Positions 31,528-42,270 of a stretch of DNA of 64,000 bases are shown here, one piece after another. This DNA is from Mycoemilia scoparia. Its lineage: Eukaryota > Kickxellomycota > Kickxellomycetes > Kickxellales > Kickxellaceae. The stretch spans positions 56,994-120,993 of the forward strand of contig JANBPU010000033.1 in the NCBI GenBank assembly GCA_027575805.1, read 5' to 3'. Position numbers and translations under genes: made by a program. Each line of letters starts with the position of its first letter. The stretch's first letter is position 1. The notes beneath the pieces are model-generated. The model was not told where the DNA came from. It saw only the letters and a program-made list of their open reading frames with translations, and made no database searches.

Positions 31528-33018
31528 ATGACTGACGCAAATAGTCACAGTAGTCCGTCTTCTACAAGCTCAAAGACGAGCATGCTCAAGCCGTGGAGAA
31601 GCTCGTTTATCAAGCGGGCATCCTCTAAATTTGTTTCATCAAGAATATCCGCTGCCTTTGGACGTTCTACACCCACTCATACACCGCCAGCAGCACCCGT
31701 GAGCAATACATCTGCCTACACTGATGCACAAAAGCGTACAGCAATCCAAGCTGCTTCATCCAGTCCCTCTGCCTTTAGAGGAGGAGACCAAGACCAGGCA
31801 CCCCGCACTAGTGATTCTAAAACTACGCATATTGGTACCACATCAATGTCGCATATGCCAATAGCCAGAGAACCATCCCTGCCTTCATCACGCACAAGCA
31901 TGGCAGCGGGAAGGTTTGGTCACAAATCTCGCCCAAGCACAGATGAGAATGTGAGCTGGGCTCCACTCCAGTCCCTGGATTCTCGATTATCAACAATAGA
32001 TGAAACCCTGTCAGGGACAAAGACCAAAGGGAAAAACAAGCGGAATGCGATAATACAGAACCGTACGCCGCTTGTTGAGCTTGATTCGAATGCACTTGAT
32101 GGTGGATACCGTATCTCCCTTGACCAGCATTTCCAGATACCAACGGTTGCCCAGACTGCATCACCAGCCATGATGCTCAACCAGTCAGATACCTTTGTAG
32201 ACGGAGGAAATAACCCATTCAACACAGCTGTAGGCAATGACGCTCCCCCTGTTGCTACAGCAGCTTCACCAGCAGCAAGATCTAGGTTATTGCGTCGACC
32301 CCCTATCAACAGCGTTGCCTGGGGCTCATCAGGTACAACATCTACATTAATCGGACCACGACCTCCTCGTGAGAGGGCCATGAGCGTGGTAGGCTCTGTT
32401 TCTGGTATAATGAACGGGACTCGGAAATCGGAAAATTTGTCAATGGTGATTAGTGGGCCAGTTAGGAGGAATACACTTCGAGATAGAAACCTGTCTTCAT
32501 CCACATCCACCACTCAAAAATCTTCATCAACATCAAAGACAACAGCAACAACGAGTACAGCATCCATATCATCAGCCTCTTCGCCCCACAGAAGGAACAG
32601 CGTTTTGGCTCGACACCGTGCCAGCTCGCCCTATGCGAGGTCCAAAAGGATCAGCATGTCACTTCGGTCGCCAACATTCAATCCTGTCACAATGCCACAA
32701 ACTAGTGAAGGAGGCCACAACCATCCATCAGCACCAGAAAATGTATTTGAAAATAAACCAAACAACAACATGAGCCCATCACGCCCTCCCAGGAACAGGA
32801 CAAATGGTGTTTATGGAAATTGCGCTGGAATGATGGATGTGGATGATTTAGGAGGCCAGAGCGATATGGACGAGGATGAGGATGCTCTTTCCCTCTCAGA
32901 ATTCGCCTCACAGCTTCCGATTTCCCAGGAAATGATGGCGGGCAATGGTACACACAGCCAAGCTTCTAGGAACAGGATTTCCCTAATGGCTGTGTCGCCC
33001 ACATTTGAGAATCACTAA
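31528..33018 (+). CDS. Ser/Thr-rich disordered protein, function unknown
   Basis: Single exon, 496 aa from the ATG at 31528 (MTDANSHSSPSSTSSK). In-frame Met codons upstream encode leader-like Phe/Leu/Ser-rich sequence in pyrimidine-rich DNA, so they were not used. The protein is dominated by Ser, Thr, Pro, Asn and Arg. It has many RxxS/RRxS patches (RRNTLRDR, HRRNSVLARHRASS, SKRISMSLRSP) that look like basophilic-kinase or 14-3-3 sites. An acidic block (MDVDDLGGQSDMDEDED) lies near the C-terminus. No folded domain, membrane span or coiled coil is apparent. A signalling or cell-cycle target protein is plausible, but that is inference only. Confidence 0.75.
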   Translation: MTDANSHSSPSSTSSKTSMLKPWRSSFIKRASSKFVSSRISAAFGRSTPTHTPPAAPVSNTSAYTDAQKRTAIQAASSSPSAFRGGDQDQAPRTSDSKTTHIGTTSMSHMPIAREPSLPSSRTSMAAGRFGHKSRPSTDENVSWAPLQSLDSRLSTIDETLSGTKTKGKNKRNAIIQNRTPLVELDSNALDGGYRISLDQHFQIPTVAQTASPAMMLNQSDTFVDGGNNPFNTAVGNDAPPVATAASPAARSRLLRRPPINSVAWGSSGTTSTLIGPRPPRERAMSVVGSVSGIMNGTRKSENLSMVISGPVRRNTLRDRNLSSSTSTTQKSSSTSKTTATTSTASISSASSPHRRNSVLARHRASSPYARSKRISMSLRSPTFNPVTMPQTSEGGHNHPSAPENVFENKPNNNMSPSRPPRNRTNGVYGNCAGMMDVDDLGGQSDMDEDEDALSLSEFASQLPISQEMMAGNGTHSQASRNRISLMAVSPTFENH

Positions 33019-33410
33019 GTTGTACCAAGTGTGATGAATGCATAATACGTTTATGTCACAAACATTCATTTGCCATTTATGTCAATTTTCTCTACATTTG
33101 TGTAATATTTCTCTATTCCCCACTATAAATTATTATGACATGTATTAATCAATAGCTTGAGAAAATTAAGTTTAAATGTGTGGTAGAAATCTTTTAGTGA
33201 TTGGCTTGTTAAGAGCGTAAGGGCTGCTATCTACTATTTGGCTGAGTTTCCTTTAAAAGAATGGTACTAGGATATTCCCCTGGATGCTAGCCAATCATCG
33301 CCGAGACTCTAGCTAAAATGTATGAGAGTACCTGTCTGTTCCTTTTTGGTAGAGAACTTGCCAATTGATCAAAGTAAAAAAGGATTTGGAATTCTTGAGA
33401 TTTTAGGTTG
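33019..33410. other. Spacer with dispersed-repeat fragment
   Basis: Includes 33258-33363, a second copy of the repeat seen on the minus strand at 7840-7975. The shared blocks are AATGGTACTAGGAT, GCCAATCATC.CCGAGACTC and GAGAACTTGCC. It carries stops, so it is not coding. Confidence 0.5.
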
Positions 33411-33416
33411 AAAAAA
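33411..33416 (-). terminator. Pol III terminator of 5S rRNA
   Basis: T6 on the minus strand directly after the 3' end of the 5S gene. Confidence 0.85.
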
Positions 33417-33417
33417 G

Positions 33418-33535
33418 AGATTGCAACACCAGGTGTTCCCACTTGGTCCCCCACAGTAGTACTCTCCTGGCCATAACGTGCTTGGTTACGGTGATCGGAC
33501 GGGAACCGACATTTTCTCGTTTGTATGGTCGCAAT
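33418..33535 (-). rRNA. 5S ribosomal RNA, single dispersed copy
   Basis: About 118 nt on the minus strand. The 5' end ATTGCGAC pairs with the 3' GTTGCAAT to form helix I. Core 5S sequence is recognisable: CCCGTCCGATCACCG in loop B/C, AACCAAGCACG in the box A region, GAGAGTACTACTGTGGGGGA and GTGGGAACACCTGGTG. A T6 terminator follows at once, which suggests an expressed gene rather than a decayed copy. There is no tandem neighbour, so 5S genes are dispersed at least in part in this genome. Confidence 0.9.
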
Positions 33536-33961
33536 TAATCAGTGTTGAAATTGTATAGCAAATGGCTTGTGATTGAGCCAAAATCCGAGGATTCATTATT
33601 TCTGCCTATTTCATGCTTGATCACTATTGAATTTCCATCATATCATTCGGCACATTGTGATTTAAACAGGATATCGATTTTTATAAACGATCATAGTTAC
33701 ATTGATAGGGAAGCAAATGATCGTAAATAACGGTTTGTTCACATGCGATATTGACTTTATTAGAAAATATAGGAAAACAGGAAACGAAACAAAAAATTAT
33801 GACCATAGAATAACTTTAAAAAACGATAAATATAGACAGATGGATGTTGTGTATATAGAGATAGACAAAGCTCATTATGTTGAATATAGTTTGCAATTAA
33901 TTGCTGCGGTGTAAACCCAGCTATTTTGACGAAGGATAATATGCTAAAGGCAAGGAGATGA
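33536..33961. other. Intergenic spacer
   Basis: AT-rich DNA between the 5S gene and the 3' end of the chitinase gene. Nothing recognised. Confidence 0.5.
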
Positions 33962-34735
33962 TTATTCGTCGTAGCAGCCGTCTTCGATGGGTTCCTCATC
34001 AGGGCTGAAGACAGCCAAGATCTTGGTGTAGACCTTGAAGCGCTTCTTTGCCTTATCAGTGCCTTCAGGATCGCCACGACATTCCAAACCACCGTTCACA
34101 ACATTGGTGCTGGTTCCGAAGTGGCCTTTTTTGTATTCGGGCTTCTTGACGATATTTTCGGACCAGTACCAGAAAGCACTGTCCCAAGCAACATTGATAT
34201 CAGAGCTGACAATATCGGGGTTTTCTAGCAGCCTGTTGTCATTAAACAGCTTCTGAGAGCAGCCACCATAGTTGTAAGGATAGGTCAGCTGGATGTATCC
34301 ACGCCCAAAGTAGTTTTTTCCGGGAACAGGGTGGAAGTCGCTATCGCCCTTGTTGTTGTATTGGAGACAAGGCTGGGTTTGGCACTTTTTCTCTTCGAGG
34401 TTGTTGAAACCGCCGGTCTCCCAGAGACTGTGGGTGAGAAGTGTGGCAGCCTCGGTGTTAGTCATGCCGTCAACATTCTTTGCTCTGCCGATGAAGTTGT
34501 CGCAGGGATCTCTGGTTCTGTTGGTTTTTGGGAAGAGCGCAAGCTCATCAACAGCATCAAGGGCTTTGTTGAAAAGGTCGCAGTTGATCGAAAGGGTCCT
34601 GTCGCCGGAACCTACGTCCAAATTAACGCCGGTGCCAAGATTCAGCCCTATTCCAACAATCGGTGCAGCCAAAACATTAGTGATGGCTGAGCCAAAGGTG
34701 ACGGCGATGACAGGCAGAGACTTGATAAGATGCAT
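33962..34735 (-). CDS. Secreted GH19 chitinase
   Basis: Single exon, 257 aa, ATG at 34735-34733. Residues 1-24 form a signal peptide (LPVIAVTFGSAITNVLAA). The catalytic domain has the GH19 signatures: HSLWETGGF carries the proton-donor Glu (about E106), and KNYFGRGYIQLTYPYNYGG is the substrate-cleft block, followed by NPDIVSSDINVAWDSAFWYW. Paired cysteines fit a secreted fold. No chitin-binding domain is attached. GH19 hydrolyses beta-1,4-linked GlcNAc polymers with inversion. It is common in plants and some bacteria and rarer in fungi, whose chitinases are mostly GH18. Likely roles are wall remodelling or attack on chitinous prey or hosts. The position of the second catalytic acid is not assigned. 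Confidence 0.9.
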   Translation of the reverse strand: MHLIKSLPVIAVTFGSAITNVLAAPIVGIGLNLGTGVNLDVGSGDRTLSINCDLFNKALDAVDELALFPKTNRTRDPCDNFIGRAKNVDGMTNTEAATLLTHSLWETGGFNNLEEKKCQTQPCLQYNNKGDSDFHPVPGKNYFGRGYIQLTYPYNYGGCSQKLFNDNRLLENPDIVSSDINVAWDSAFWYWSENIVKKPEYKKGHFGTSTNVVNGGLECRGDPEGTDKAKKRFKVYTKILAVFSPDEEPIEDGCYDE

Positions 34736-36061
34736 ATCGTTGGATGTCAGGAGGATTAACGAAGATAGATCGATGGTGGTGGTGGTTTAGGTTTATACAA
34801 ATTAACAAGATAGATGTATGTGCAAATATACAACAACAACAACAACAATAGGAATCAACAGGTGTTTACAAAATGGAAATGAGGCTAATGGATAGCCTTG
34901 AATGTTAATATTAGATATATTAAAGACAACAAGAACACAATAATGGACTATTTTGCTTGATGGTGTGGGGGTGGTTGGTGATAATGATGGCGATGGCAAA
35001 TTCTGGGGGGAATTTATGGCGAGTTTATATAGAAATTTCAAAGGCGCCTTTGGGATGTAGGAAAAATTCTGGTAGTGGTATTCTTTGCAACGCATCGACA
35101 GCTGGTTTCGATGCATCTCCCGCCCTGGCTTTAAGGAAAAACAAAAATAGATCGACGCTGGGGGGTCATAAAGTATAGAGTGAGGGAAAATACCCAGCAT
35201 TTTCTGCAAACAAAGAGGTCCGCCATTGCTGCTGGTTGTGGTGGTGGTGGGGGTGCTGAGGGGTGCTGTTACTGTTACCACGACCACATTTGCAGACATC
35301 ACTCTGCATGTATGGATAACAGTATCGATTTATTTCTGGATTCTACTTTTAGTCCTTGGCCACATGCCATCGCTTTTGACTTGGAATTATGCACCTCCAT
35401 TGTATTCATTTAAATATTGAACGCATTCCAGAAGTGGTGTATATATGCCAGGCTGCTACGCCTTTGAAGGAGACACTGCCAAATATTCGAACGTGGGTTT
35501 GGGAAAGTTAGGCTGAATATCTCTCTTGGCCGTCGCTGGGAATTGGGATGCGATGTATATTAAAGCCATCTCTATAGAATGGATGGCTGTATCAGAAGCC
35601 AAGCTAGCCACATCCAACACTAATATTTCCAATGTTTTGATAACGTTTTTATTACTAATAATAGCCTAAAGCGACGTCCCCCACTGACAGATCAGTGTAT
35701 ATTAAAAATAGTTTTGGCGGGAACCACCAGTTGTGTGAAGATGGACCCCAATGATAGATGCAAACGCCCAGTTACAAACTCAATGGCAAATTCACGTCCA
35801 CAAAGAGAAAGATGCAATGCAGCGTGCATATGGGAGATTATTTGTGATAAACACCATTGAATATTAAAGAGATGTAGAGAAAATCCAAGCATTGGTTCCA
35901 AAGCCAAACTTGTTAGTATCAATCTTGGGGCCTTTACAAGCCATCAAAGGTGCCATCCATGTATCAAATAAACCGTTTAGCAGGTTGCATCACCAGACAA
36001 TTGATGATACACAAAGCATGGGGCTTTGTTACTACGTTGTCACATTATTTAATTTTAGATA

Positions 36062-36177
36062 ATGGATCATTATTTTTGAAGGGACAATTTTTACTAGTCG
36101 GTCGGTTCAACTTGCATATTGGCCAGCACACATTATTATTTATACTCTGCTTTTAGCTCTTCAAAAGTAATCGCCCA
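36062..36177. repeat. MITE family copy (type A)
   Basis: Starts ATGGATCATTATTTTTGAAG and ends AGCTCTTCAAAAGTAATCGC. The interior carries TTTACTAGTCGGTCGGTTCA and CTTGCATATTGGCCAGC, shared with the copy at 38668. Confidence 0.8.
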
Positions 36178-37368
36178 AACGACACAGCATTCCGTAGCAT
36201 TGCACAAAAGATGCTGCTTTCTCTACCAACAAAGTAGCAGCAGAGAAGCAGTTTACTAACTTTTCACAAGAACTACATTTTCCCTCCTTTATCTCTTAGG
36301 TGTGTCGAGCCTTGCAATTTGTCTATAAATACAAGTCTCAATGGTTCAAAAGAGATAGCGACTTGAGCTTATATTTAGTCCCACATCCCTTTATAGATAA
36401 AGCAAGCACCACACACGCGCACACAAATGAGCAATGGGAGTATCAAAGATGTTCAGCAACGGTGCTTTAAATATAGAACGACATCTTGGGAATGTTTGCG
36501 TTCCTGTTGAGAACAGGTAACATTGCGGTACCTCATTTTCCTACACAGTATATTATACAGGTAAACACACACGCACACATACCAACATTTTATTTTTATT
36601 TTATACACCACACCAACATACATTCCTGTGCTCTCTCTCCCTTCCTCACACACTTTGCCTATTTGTGAAAAGCCACCCCAGATAATAGCGGCGAGCTATG
36701 GAAAATGAGTAGATCAATGTGGGTTTGTTCAACATGCAAATCTGCAAAAACCGAACGATTATTAATAGAACTCAATTATATAATAATAAACACATCCTCT
36801 TCTCGCTTTTAATAGCTCAGAAGAGAATACAAATAGATGTGGGCAGTCTGTGGTACAGAAAAACAACAGTGTTAGTAATACTTGTAGTACTAACTATTAA
36901 GCAAATGAATATTGGACAAGACTCTTTGGTACTGAAAAGTTGAATAATCGACTTTGGTTACAGAAGGTGTTGGATCCATATGTTTCTAGAACGCTGGAAT
37001 GCCAGCTGTATATATATATATATATACACACACATATACACGCCTGTGAGAATGCAAATATGTGGCCGAGCCGGATATTCTCTCTCTCTATACAAACCTA
37101 TTTCTAAAAATATACTAATATAAACTGCATTGCTTTAAACACATTCAACATGTACTGGCCAAAACCAAATGGGCATTTAGCCATATTATCGCCGTCTTCA
37201 GTTGAGAAGATGGATCATAGCAAGAATGCTGGAACGGATATAAATATATGTGTGTATGTGGGTGCCACACTTTGAAGGGTATTTTTAGAATTCGGATGTT
37301 ATAAAGCATCCAGCCTCTTTTGTCCTTTGGTGAGCGTATATCTTCGCAGTGCAATCCTTTCTTGAATA

Positions 37369-37485
37369 TGAGTTATTATTTTTGAAGGGTTGACCATTTA
37401 CTAACAAATGGTGATCACCAATTTGGCTGTGTTTGCCCCTATAATCGTTGGCCACCAAAAGTCACCCTTCAAAAATTATGCTCCA
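37369..37485. repeat. MITE family copy (type B) with TA duplication
   Basis: Begins TGAGTTATTATTTTTGAAGG and ends CACCCTTCAAAAATTATGCT-CCA. It is flanked by TA on both sides. The interior has the type-B block TTTGGCTGTGTTTGCCCCTA and GTTGGCCACCAAAAG. Confidence 0.8.
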
Positions 37486-38070
37486 TATCACCACCACTAC
37501 TTGGATCGTATTGGACATGGCGATTGTCACCACACGGAAATATTCAAATACCAATAAAACACACATATTCCCAAAATACCACATCTACATAGCACAAGTA
37601 TGCTTGTGTTGTTCTCTCTCTCACAAGAAACAGCTAATCTATAAATAACATATAGACACAAACACAAACACAAACATATGTATAGCCCAATGCTGCTTAT
37701 TATAAAAGGGGGAGGGGGGTTTTTTTGTTTGTGATTATCCATGAAGAGTGTAGGGAATAATAGTCAGACTAAAATCAAGAGCATCTTTCGATAGCTTTGT
37801 AAAATCCCGGCTTAACTACTCCCGCCATATCTACTATAGAGATATTCCGTTGGTCTCTGTTACTCTGAGAGGGGCGCTGTCCGCATTTACCAAAAATGGA
37901 GACAAAAAAGAACGCGACATTCTAGATCATCGTCATAATCGGCACTAAGACGGCATATCAGAATCTGTTGACCAATTCTTGCAAATCGATCAAGGATAAT
38001 GAAGTGTCTGCAGAAATAACCATTTTGTTATAGAGCCAGGTCTAGTTGGGACTCAGTGTGTGTGTGAATA

Positions 38071-38178
38071 AACCCACCGAGTTAACCGGTTGGTGCTGAT
38101 TATGGGAATGCTCTACTCTGGGTTAATAAGCTGAACGGGGATCCCGCTGATAGCGCGAGTTCGAATCATGGTGTGATA
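38071..38178 (+). other. tRNA-like (type II) sequence, decayed
   Basis: Contains a D-arm-like CCGAGTTAACCGGTTGGTGC, a long-variable-arm-like GGGGATCCCGC and a B-box-like GCGAGTTCGAATCA in the order expected for a Ser/Leu-type tRNA. The acceptor and T stems do not pair cleanly and the anticodon arm is unclear. It is more likely a degraded tRNA or a tRNA-derived repeat than a working gene. Confidence 0.3.
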
Positions 38179-38667
38179 AGGGGATTTGTAAATCGATGCA
38201 TAGGCGTGGGTGGTGCTGGTGCAGCTGGCTCCACACAAACAATACCAGTATACAGATCGAGTAGATAATTAAGCAGAGTGGCAGCTGGTTTGAGTAATGG
38301 GGAGGCCGTGCTGCATGTCCGACTTTGGTCGATTAATGGCAAAATGTAGATAGGCCACTGTATAAGAACGTAATGTAGCTAGGCTCAACTATTTGGAATC
38401 CAAAACTGATGACTACCATGGCCTTATCATCTCTCAGTACGAGCAGTGGCCCGATGAAAATGACATTGGAATCAAGTCAAATGCAAGCTCAACTCCAATG
38501 CCTGTATAAATTACATCGTCATGTCAAGCCTCCCAGTTGGTAGGAATCGTACTACAATCGCAGCAGAGGCACTTGATGTTATTACACGAATCATACTTGT
38601 GTTGTGGCTATTTGTATATATGCCTTTAAAGGCTTATACTCAAATAACTAAACAAAAATGCCTGATA

Positions 38668-38783
38668 TGGATCATTATTTTTGAAGGGCTGATGTTTACT
38701 AGTAGGCCGGTTTCAACTTGCGTATTGGCCAGCCTATATTACCATTTATACGCTGATTTTAGCCCTTTAAAAATAATCTCCAA
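38668..38783. repeat. MITE family copy (type A) with TA duplication
   Basis: Begins TGGATCATTATTTTTGAAGG and ends TAGCCCTTTAAAAATAATCT-CCAA, flanked by TA on both sides. The interior (GGCCGGTTTCAACTTGCGTA, TTGGCCAGC) matches the copy at 36062. Confidence 0.85.
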
Positions 38784-40782
38784 TAAGCTAAGTAGTTTGG
38801 CCATATAAAACCCATGAACATGCACCCACACCAGACAAGCCGATGTAAAATCCTACCACCATCCAAGCACTGTGTGTGTGTGCACCAAACCAAGAACACG
38901 CAGGGTCTTTAGAAATCGATTGATTCTCACCCGCAATAATACCAAATCTTTGCATCATTTATTCATCTTTTTTTTCTTCTCACAAAACACCTGCTGAATG
39001 TTTCCCCGCTTTTTGTGAAATCCAGGAAACAAACAGGACCTGGTAGAAATGCTCAAAGGGGACTTTTCTTGTTTTGGACTTACTTTTACATCCAACCACA
39101 AAGAAGATGTTGCTGTTGCTGCTGCTGCAGAGGTACCAGATGAGACAATTAGAATTGCTCAGAAACCTGGGTTGGTGGTGGTCTCTACATTAGGAACAAA
39201 GACATCAGGATCAAAACTTGGTTTGCACAAAGATGAAGATGGAGATGAGGAAATGGCAAAATTAAGAGTGCAAGGCCAGACCGGGACCGGTGAAAATACA
39301 GGTTTGTGAAAAAGAAGTCAGGAGCCAAAGCTGTTTTGTTGCTGTTTGTTGTGGCAGAAACATTAATTGTCGGCAAGTATAAGCAGATGGCAGGTTCTTC
39401 TTCATCAAAAGGAAACATCCTGTATGATGATAATACACTATTTATTTATAACAAGAAGCTTCTATTGCACCAAAAGGAGGCATCCTGTATTCTCATGTCT
39501 CATGTAAATTTGGCCCATAAGCTATGCGTCTTGGGCCGGTATTGCAGAGATCATTCTGGTGTGCTTTTAGAGGAGATGTATAAAGACGTGGTAGCGGGCT
39601 ATTTTCAAATGAAACAATGAGAGGACACCTTGGGAATGGTGATGGAGGTAGTAAAAAGTATATGCCATGGTTAAAACACATTGTGTTTGTATGGTCCCAG
39701 ATTACACCGCATCAGATACTTTGCCTGTCTTTAAAATCGCACTTGCATTTTAGAACAGCCAGGACATACACGTACACATACACATACACCTGCATATCTG
39801 CAAGCATATGTGTGTGCGTGTAGCCAGGGAGCCAGCACTGCAACAGCTGCAACAGCCATTGCTGGCTATAAAGGAGAGTCAGCCAGTTGTTTAAAGAACA
39901 AAAGATCGGAGCGACACAAGCCAGGGGAAAGCAAGCATGGAGTTACTACTAATAAAACACGATAACCATTCTACAGAATCCAAGTCACAATCAGGATTTA
40001 TAAAAAACAACCACGCCTACCACAGCCATTCCAAAAGAAAGAAAGAAAAAGCCTGGGCAAAGTAATGCACCGAAAAAATAAAGACTTCCAACGCATTGTC
40101 TTTCTCTGTATGTTTCTTTTGTGATGGACAAAGGGAGAAGAGGAGGAGGAGGAGAGAAGAACAGATTTGCTGCAACAATGTAAGTCTATAAACAAAAAGA
40201 GCCGAGGTTAAAGCAGCAACAAACCGACTCTCGGATGTGGCATGTATGACTAACCTCATAATCGCCTGGAATGTACCTTTATTTGCATGCATGTGTAACC
40301 ACCAGCCCCACCCCATTCAAGTTTTTAACTCCGTAAGCTCACAAATCTTGAGTTGAAGGCTTGTTTGTTGTGTGTAATCCTGTTTGTATCCACTCGTCCT
40401 CAAAAACATGTGAATTGGCAAGCAAATCTGTTCAGTGTGCTACTTTTGCTCCTACACCATATCTGCGTAATGGAAAATGGGTCATCAGAGAGGATATTAT
40501 TATTAAACAAAAAGTATTATGAAAATAAATTAAGTACAAGTAAGTAGTAGTGTAGTGGTAAAGCAATGGAAATTGAAAAGTACAAAACCAAATAGAAAGT
40601 AGAGTGTTATAGAGTTAGTTAATTTAGTTTGTGGATGTTATGTGAATGGTCACACAAAAACACAGGTGTTGTTGAACGTTTTTGTGTATACAGAAATTAG
40701 AGAGAGTGAGAGAGAGAGAGCATTGGAGAACAGTTTGTAGATTATTATAGGTGTTTTTGATGACATTGTTTGTATATGTTGT

Positions 40783-42270
40783 TTATGAATGATGGTAGCC
40801 AGTTGCTGAATTAGTAGTTGGCGTTGAGGTGGTGGCGGTGGCGGCTGTTGCTGCTTGTTGTTGTGCTGGAAGCGAGTTTTCAACATGCCTCAAAACATCC
40901 AAAGTGTTCTGGCGGAGTAAATCCATGGAGCGGATCTGTGCGTCCATTTTGCTAAGCTGGCGACGCAGGAGGTCGATCAAATAGCCTGGGTGCTGAGAAT
41001 GACCCTGTTCTGCCGATCCAGAAGGTGGTGCACCGCCGCCCACTGCATTTGCTGGCTCGGTGGTGGTGGTGGTTGTTGTAGATTGAAGGCTTTCTGCTGA
41101 AACTAATGGCGAGGGAACATCCGCTGTGCTAGAAGATTTGCCCGTATTTTTATGGTTGGGAACTGGGCTGGAAGTGGAAGACAACAACTCAGGAGTTCCT
41201 GGCGAGGATGGGTAGTGGTGAGGATGCTGGTGAGGATGGAGGAGGTTGTGGCCGTACGGGCCGTGAGTTGTAATGCTCAAATCCTCGTCAGAAGGATGAG
41301 GATGAAGCGTTGCAGCGCTTTCTTCCGATGTGTCACCACGGAGAATGGCTGCAACATCATCAAAGAAATCAAATGTCCATCTGGCCGCCCCCTTTTCTTT
41401 GTTATGTATGACAACGTCTTTGTAATCACTGAGGACCTTTCCCCACCGATCTTGGCTGGCCTTCTTTGATCTACCGGGGAAGCGGGACGAGTGCTCGTGG
41501 TGCACCTGTCTCCAGACACTGCTGCGCTCCTGGTTGGTCTTGCACTGGCGGAGCTTGGCATAGTTCTTGCCGATGGCGCGGACAAGAGAAAGCGTCTCCT
41601 CGCGGCTCCAGTTACGGGCAATGCGGGAGGTGTCTGTGGTGTTGTTGGCTGGCGAGTGGTCGCTGGATGTCTTTGGTGTGGAGAGAGGTGGGGTCAAGGC
41701 GGCACCGGGATGTTGTTGATGGCGAGAATGGACGCTGCTATAATGGGCGTGTTGGTGGTGCTGGTGGTTGGGGGTGTAGCTACGATGGTGGTGGTAGCCA
41801 TTATTGTGTTCGCCATTGAAAGTGTTGTTGTTGTATCCAGCAGATGAGTACGAGCGCTCGTGCTGCTGTTGCTGCTGGTGATTTGGTTTGTTGTAGATGA
41901 ATGGGGGGCTTTGTTTTGCTGGGCTTGCGCCATCGCTTGCTGCTGATTGAGGAGAGTGAAGCCCGGTTTGGCAACCACCATTCTTTCCATAATTGGATGC
42001 GGGGAAGCTTGTGATGCAAGTAAGAGGTGGCTGTGGCGAGGCCAGGCTAGCAGTGTGGGGGTGGTGATGGTGGCTGTGTGCCAATTTGCGGCCACCGTCT
42101 AGAGGAGACCATGACTTGTTGAGTTCAGGGATGAGACGAATGGATGGAAGAGTGGTCTCGAGTGGTCTGCTGCGCTTGGCCGAGGGCGCAAACTCAGAGC
42201 TATGAGCATCGCTATCAAAATGGCCATAAGACCTTTTGGGTGAGCCAACTAGGGACTGTGAAGAAGACAT
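40783..42270 (-). CDS. SANT/Myb-like (trihelix or MADF-type) DNA-binding factor
   Basis: Single exon, 495 aa, ATG at 42270-42268. One folded region lies at about residues 215-300. It begins ARNWSREETLSLVRAIGKNY and runs through SSVWRQVHHEHSSRFPGRSK to SQDRWGKVLSDYKDVV, the Trp-spaced three-helix pattern of Myb/SANT-like trihelix domains. The rest is disordered and unusually rich in His, Gln, Ser and Asn, with repeated HH runs (SHHHHPH, HQHHQHAH). A short helix near the C-terminus (YLIDLLRRQLSKMDAQIRSM) looks suited to dimerisation. Expected to be a sequence-specific nuclear regulator with unknown targets. It is flanked on both sides by large gene-free regions. Confidence 0.85.
   Translation of the reverse strand: MSSSQSLVGSPKRSYGHFDSDAHSSEFAPSAKRSRPLETTLPSIRLIPELNKSWSPLDGGRKLAHSHHHHPHTASLASPQPPLTCITSFPASNYGKNGGCQTGLHSPQSAASDGASPAKQSPPFIYNKPNHQQQQQHERSYSSAGYNNNTFNGEHNNGYHHHRSYTPNHQHHQHAHYSSVHSRHQQHPGAALTPPLSTPKTSSDHSPANNTTDTSRIARNWSREETLSLVRAIGKNYAKLRQCKTNQERSSVWRQVHHEHSSRFPGRSKKASQDRWGKVLSDYKDVVIHNKEKGAARWTFDFFDDVAAILRGDTSEESAATLHPHPSDEDLSITTHGPYGHNLLHPHQHPHHYPSSPGTPELLSSTSSPVPNHKNTGKSSSTADVPSPLVSAESLQSTTTTTTTEPANAVGGGAPPSGSAEQGHSQHPGYLIDLLRRQLSKMDAQIRSMDLLRQNTLDVLRHVENSLPAQQQAATAATATTSTPTTNSATGYHHS

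Larger units (their letters stand above)
34736..40782. other. 6-kb gene-poor region
   Basis: No supported protein gene. Contains three MITE copies (36062, 37369, 38668), a tRNA-like stretch at 38071-38178, and CA/TA/GA-rich simple repeats (for example 37011-37036). Two overlapping plus-strand open frames at 39049-39309 and 39306-39620 have no recognisable features and are not called. Parts may be long promoters or untranslated regions of the chitinase and SANT-factor genes. Confidence 0.5.

Noticed and set aside
39049..39620. Two overlapping plus-strand frames (86 and 104 codons)
   Set aside because: Adjacent frames overlap by four bases but show no domain, and no intron joins them sensibly. 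They could be untranslated or chance sequence.
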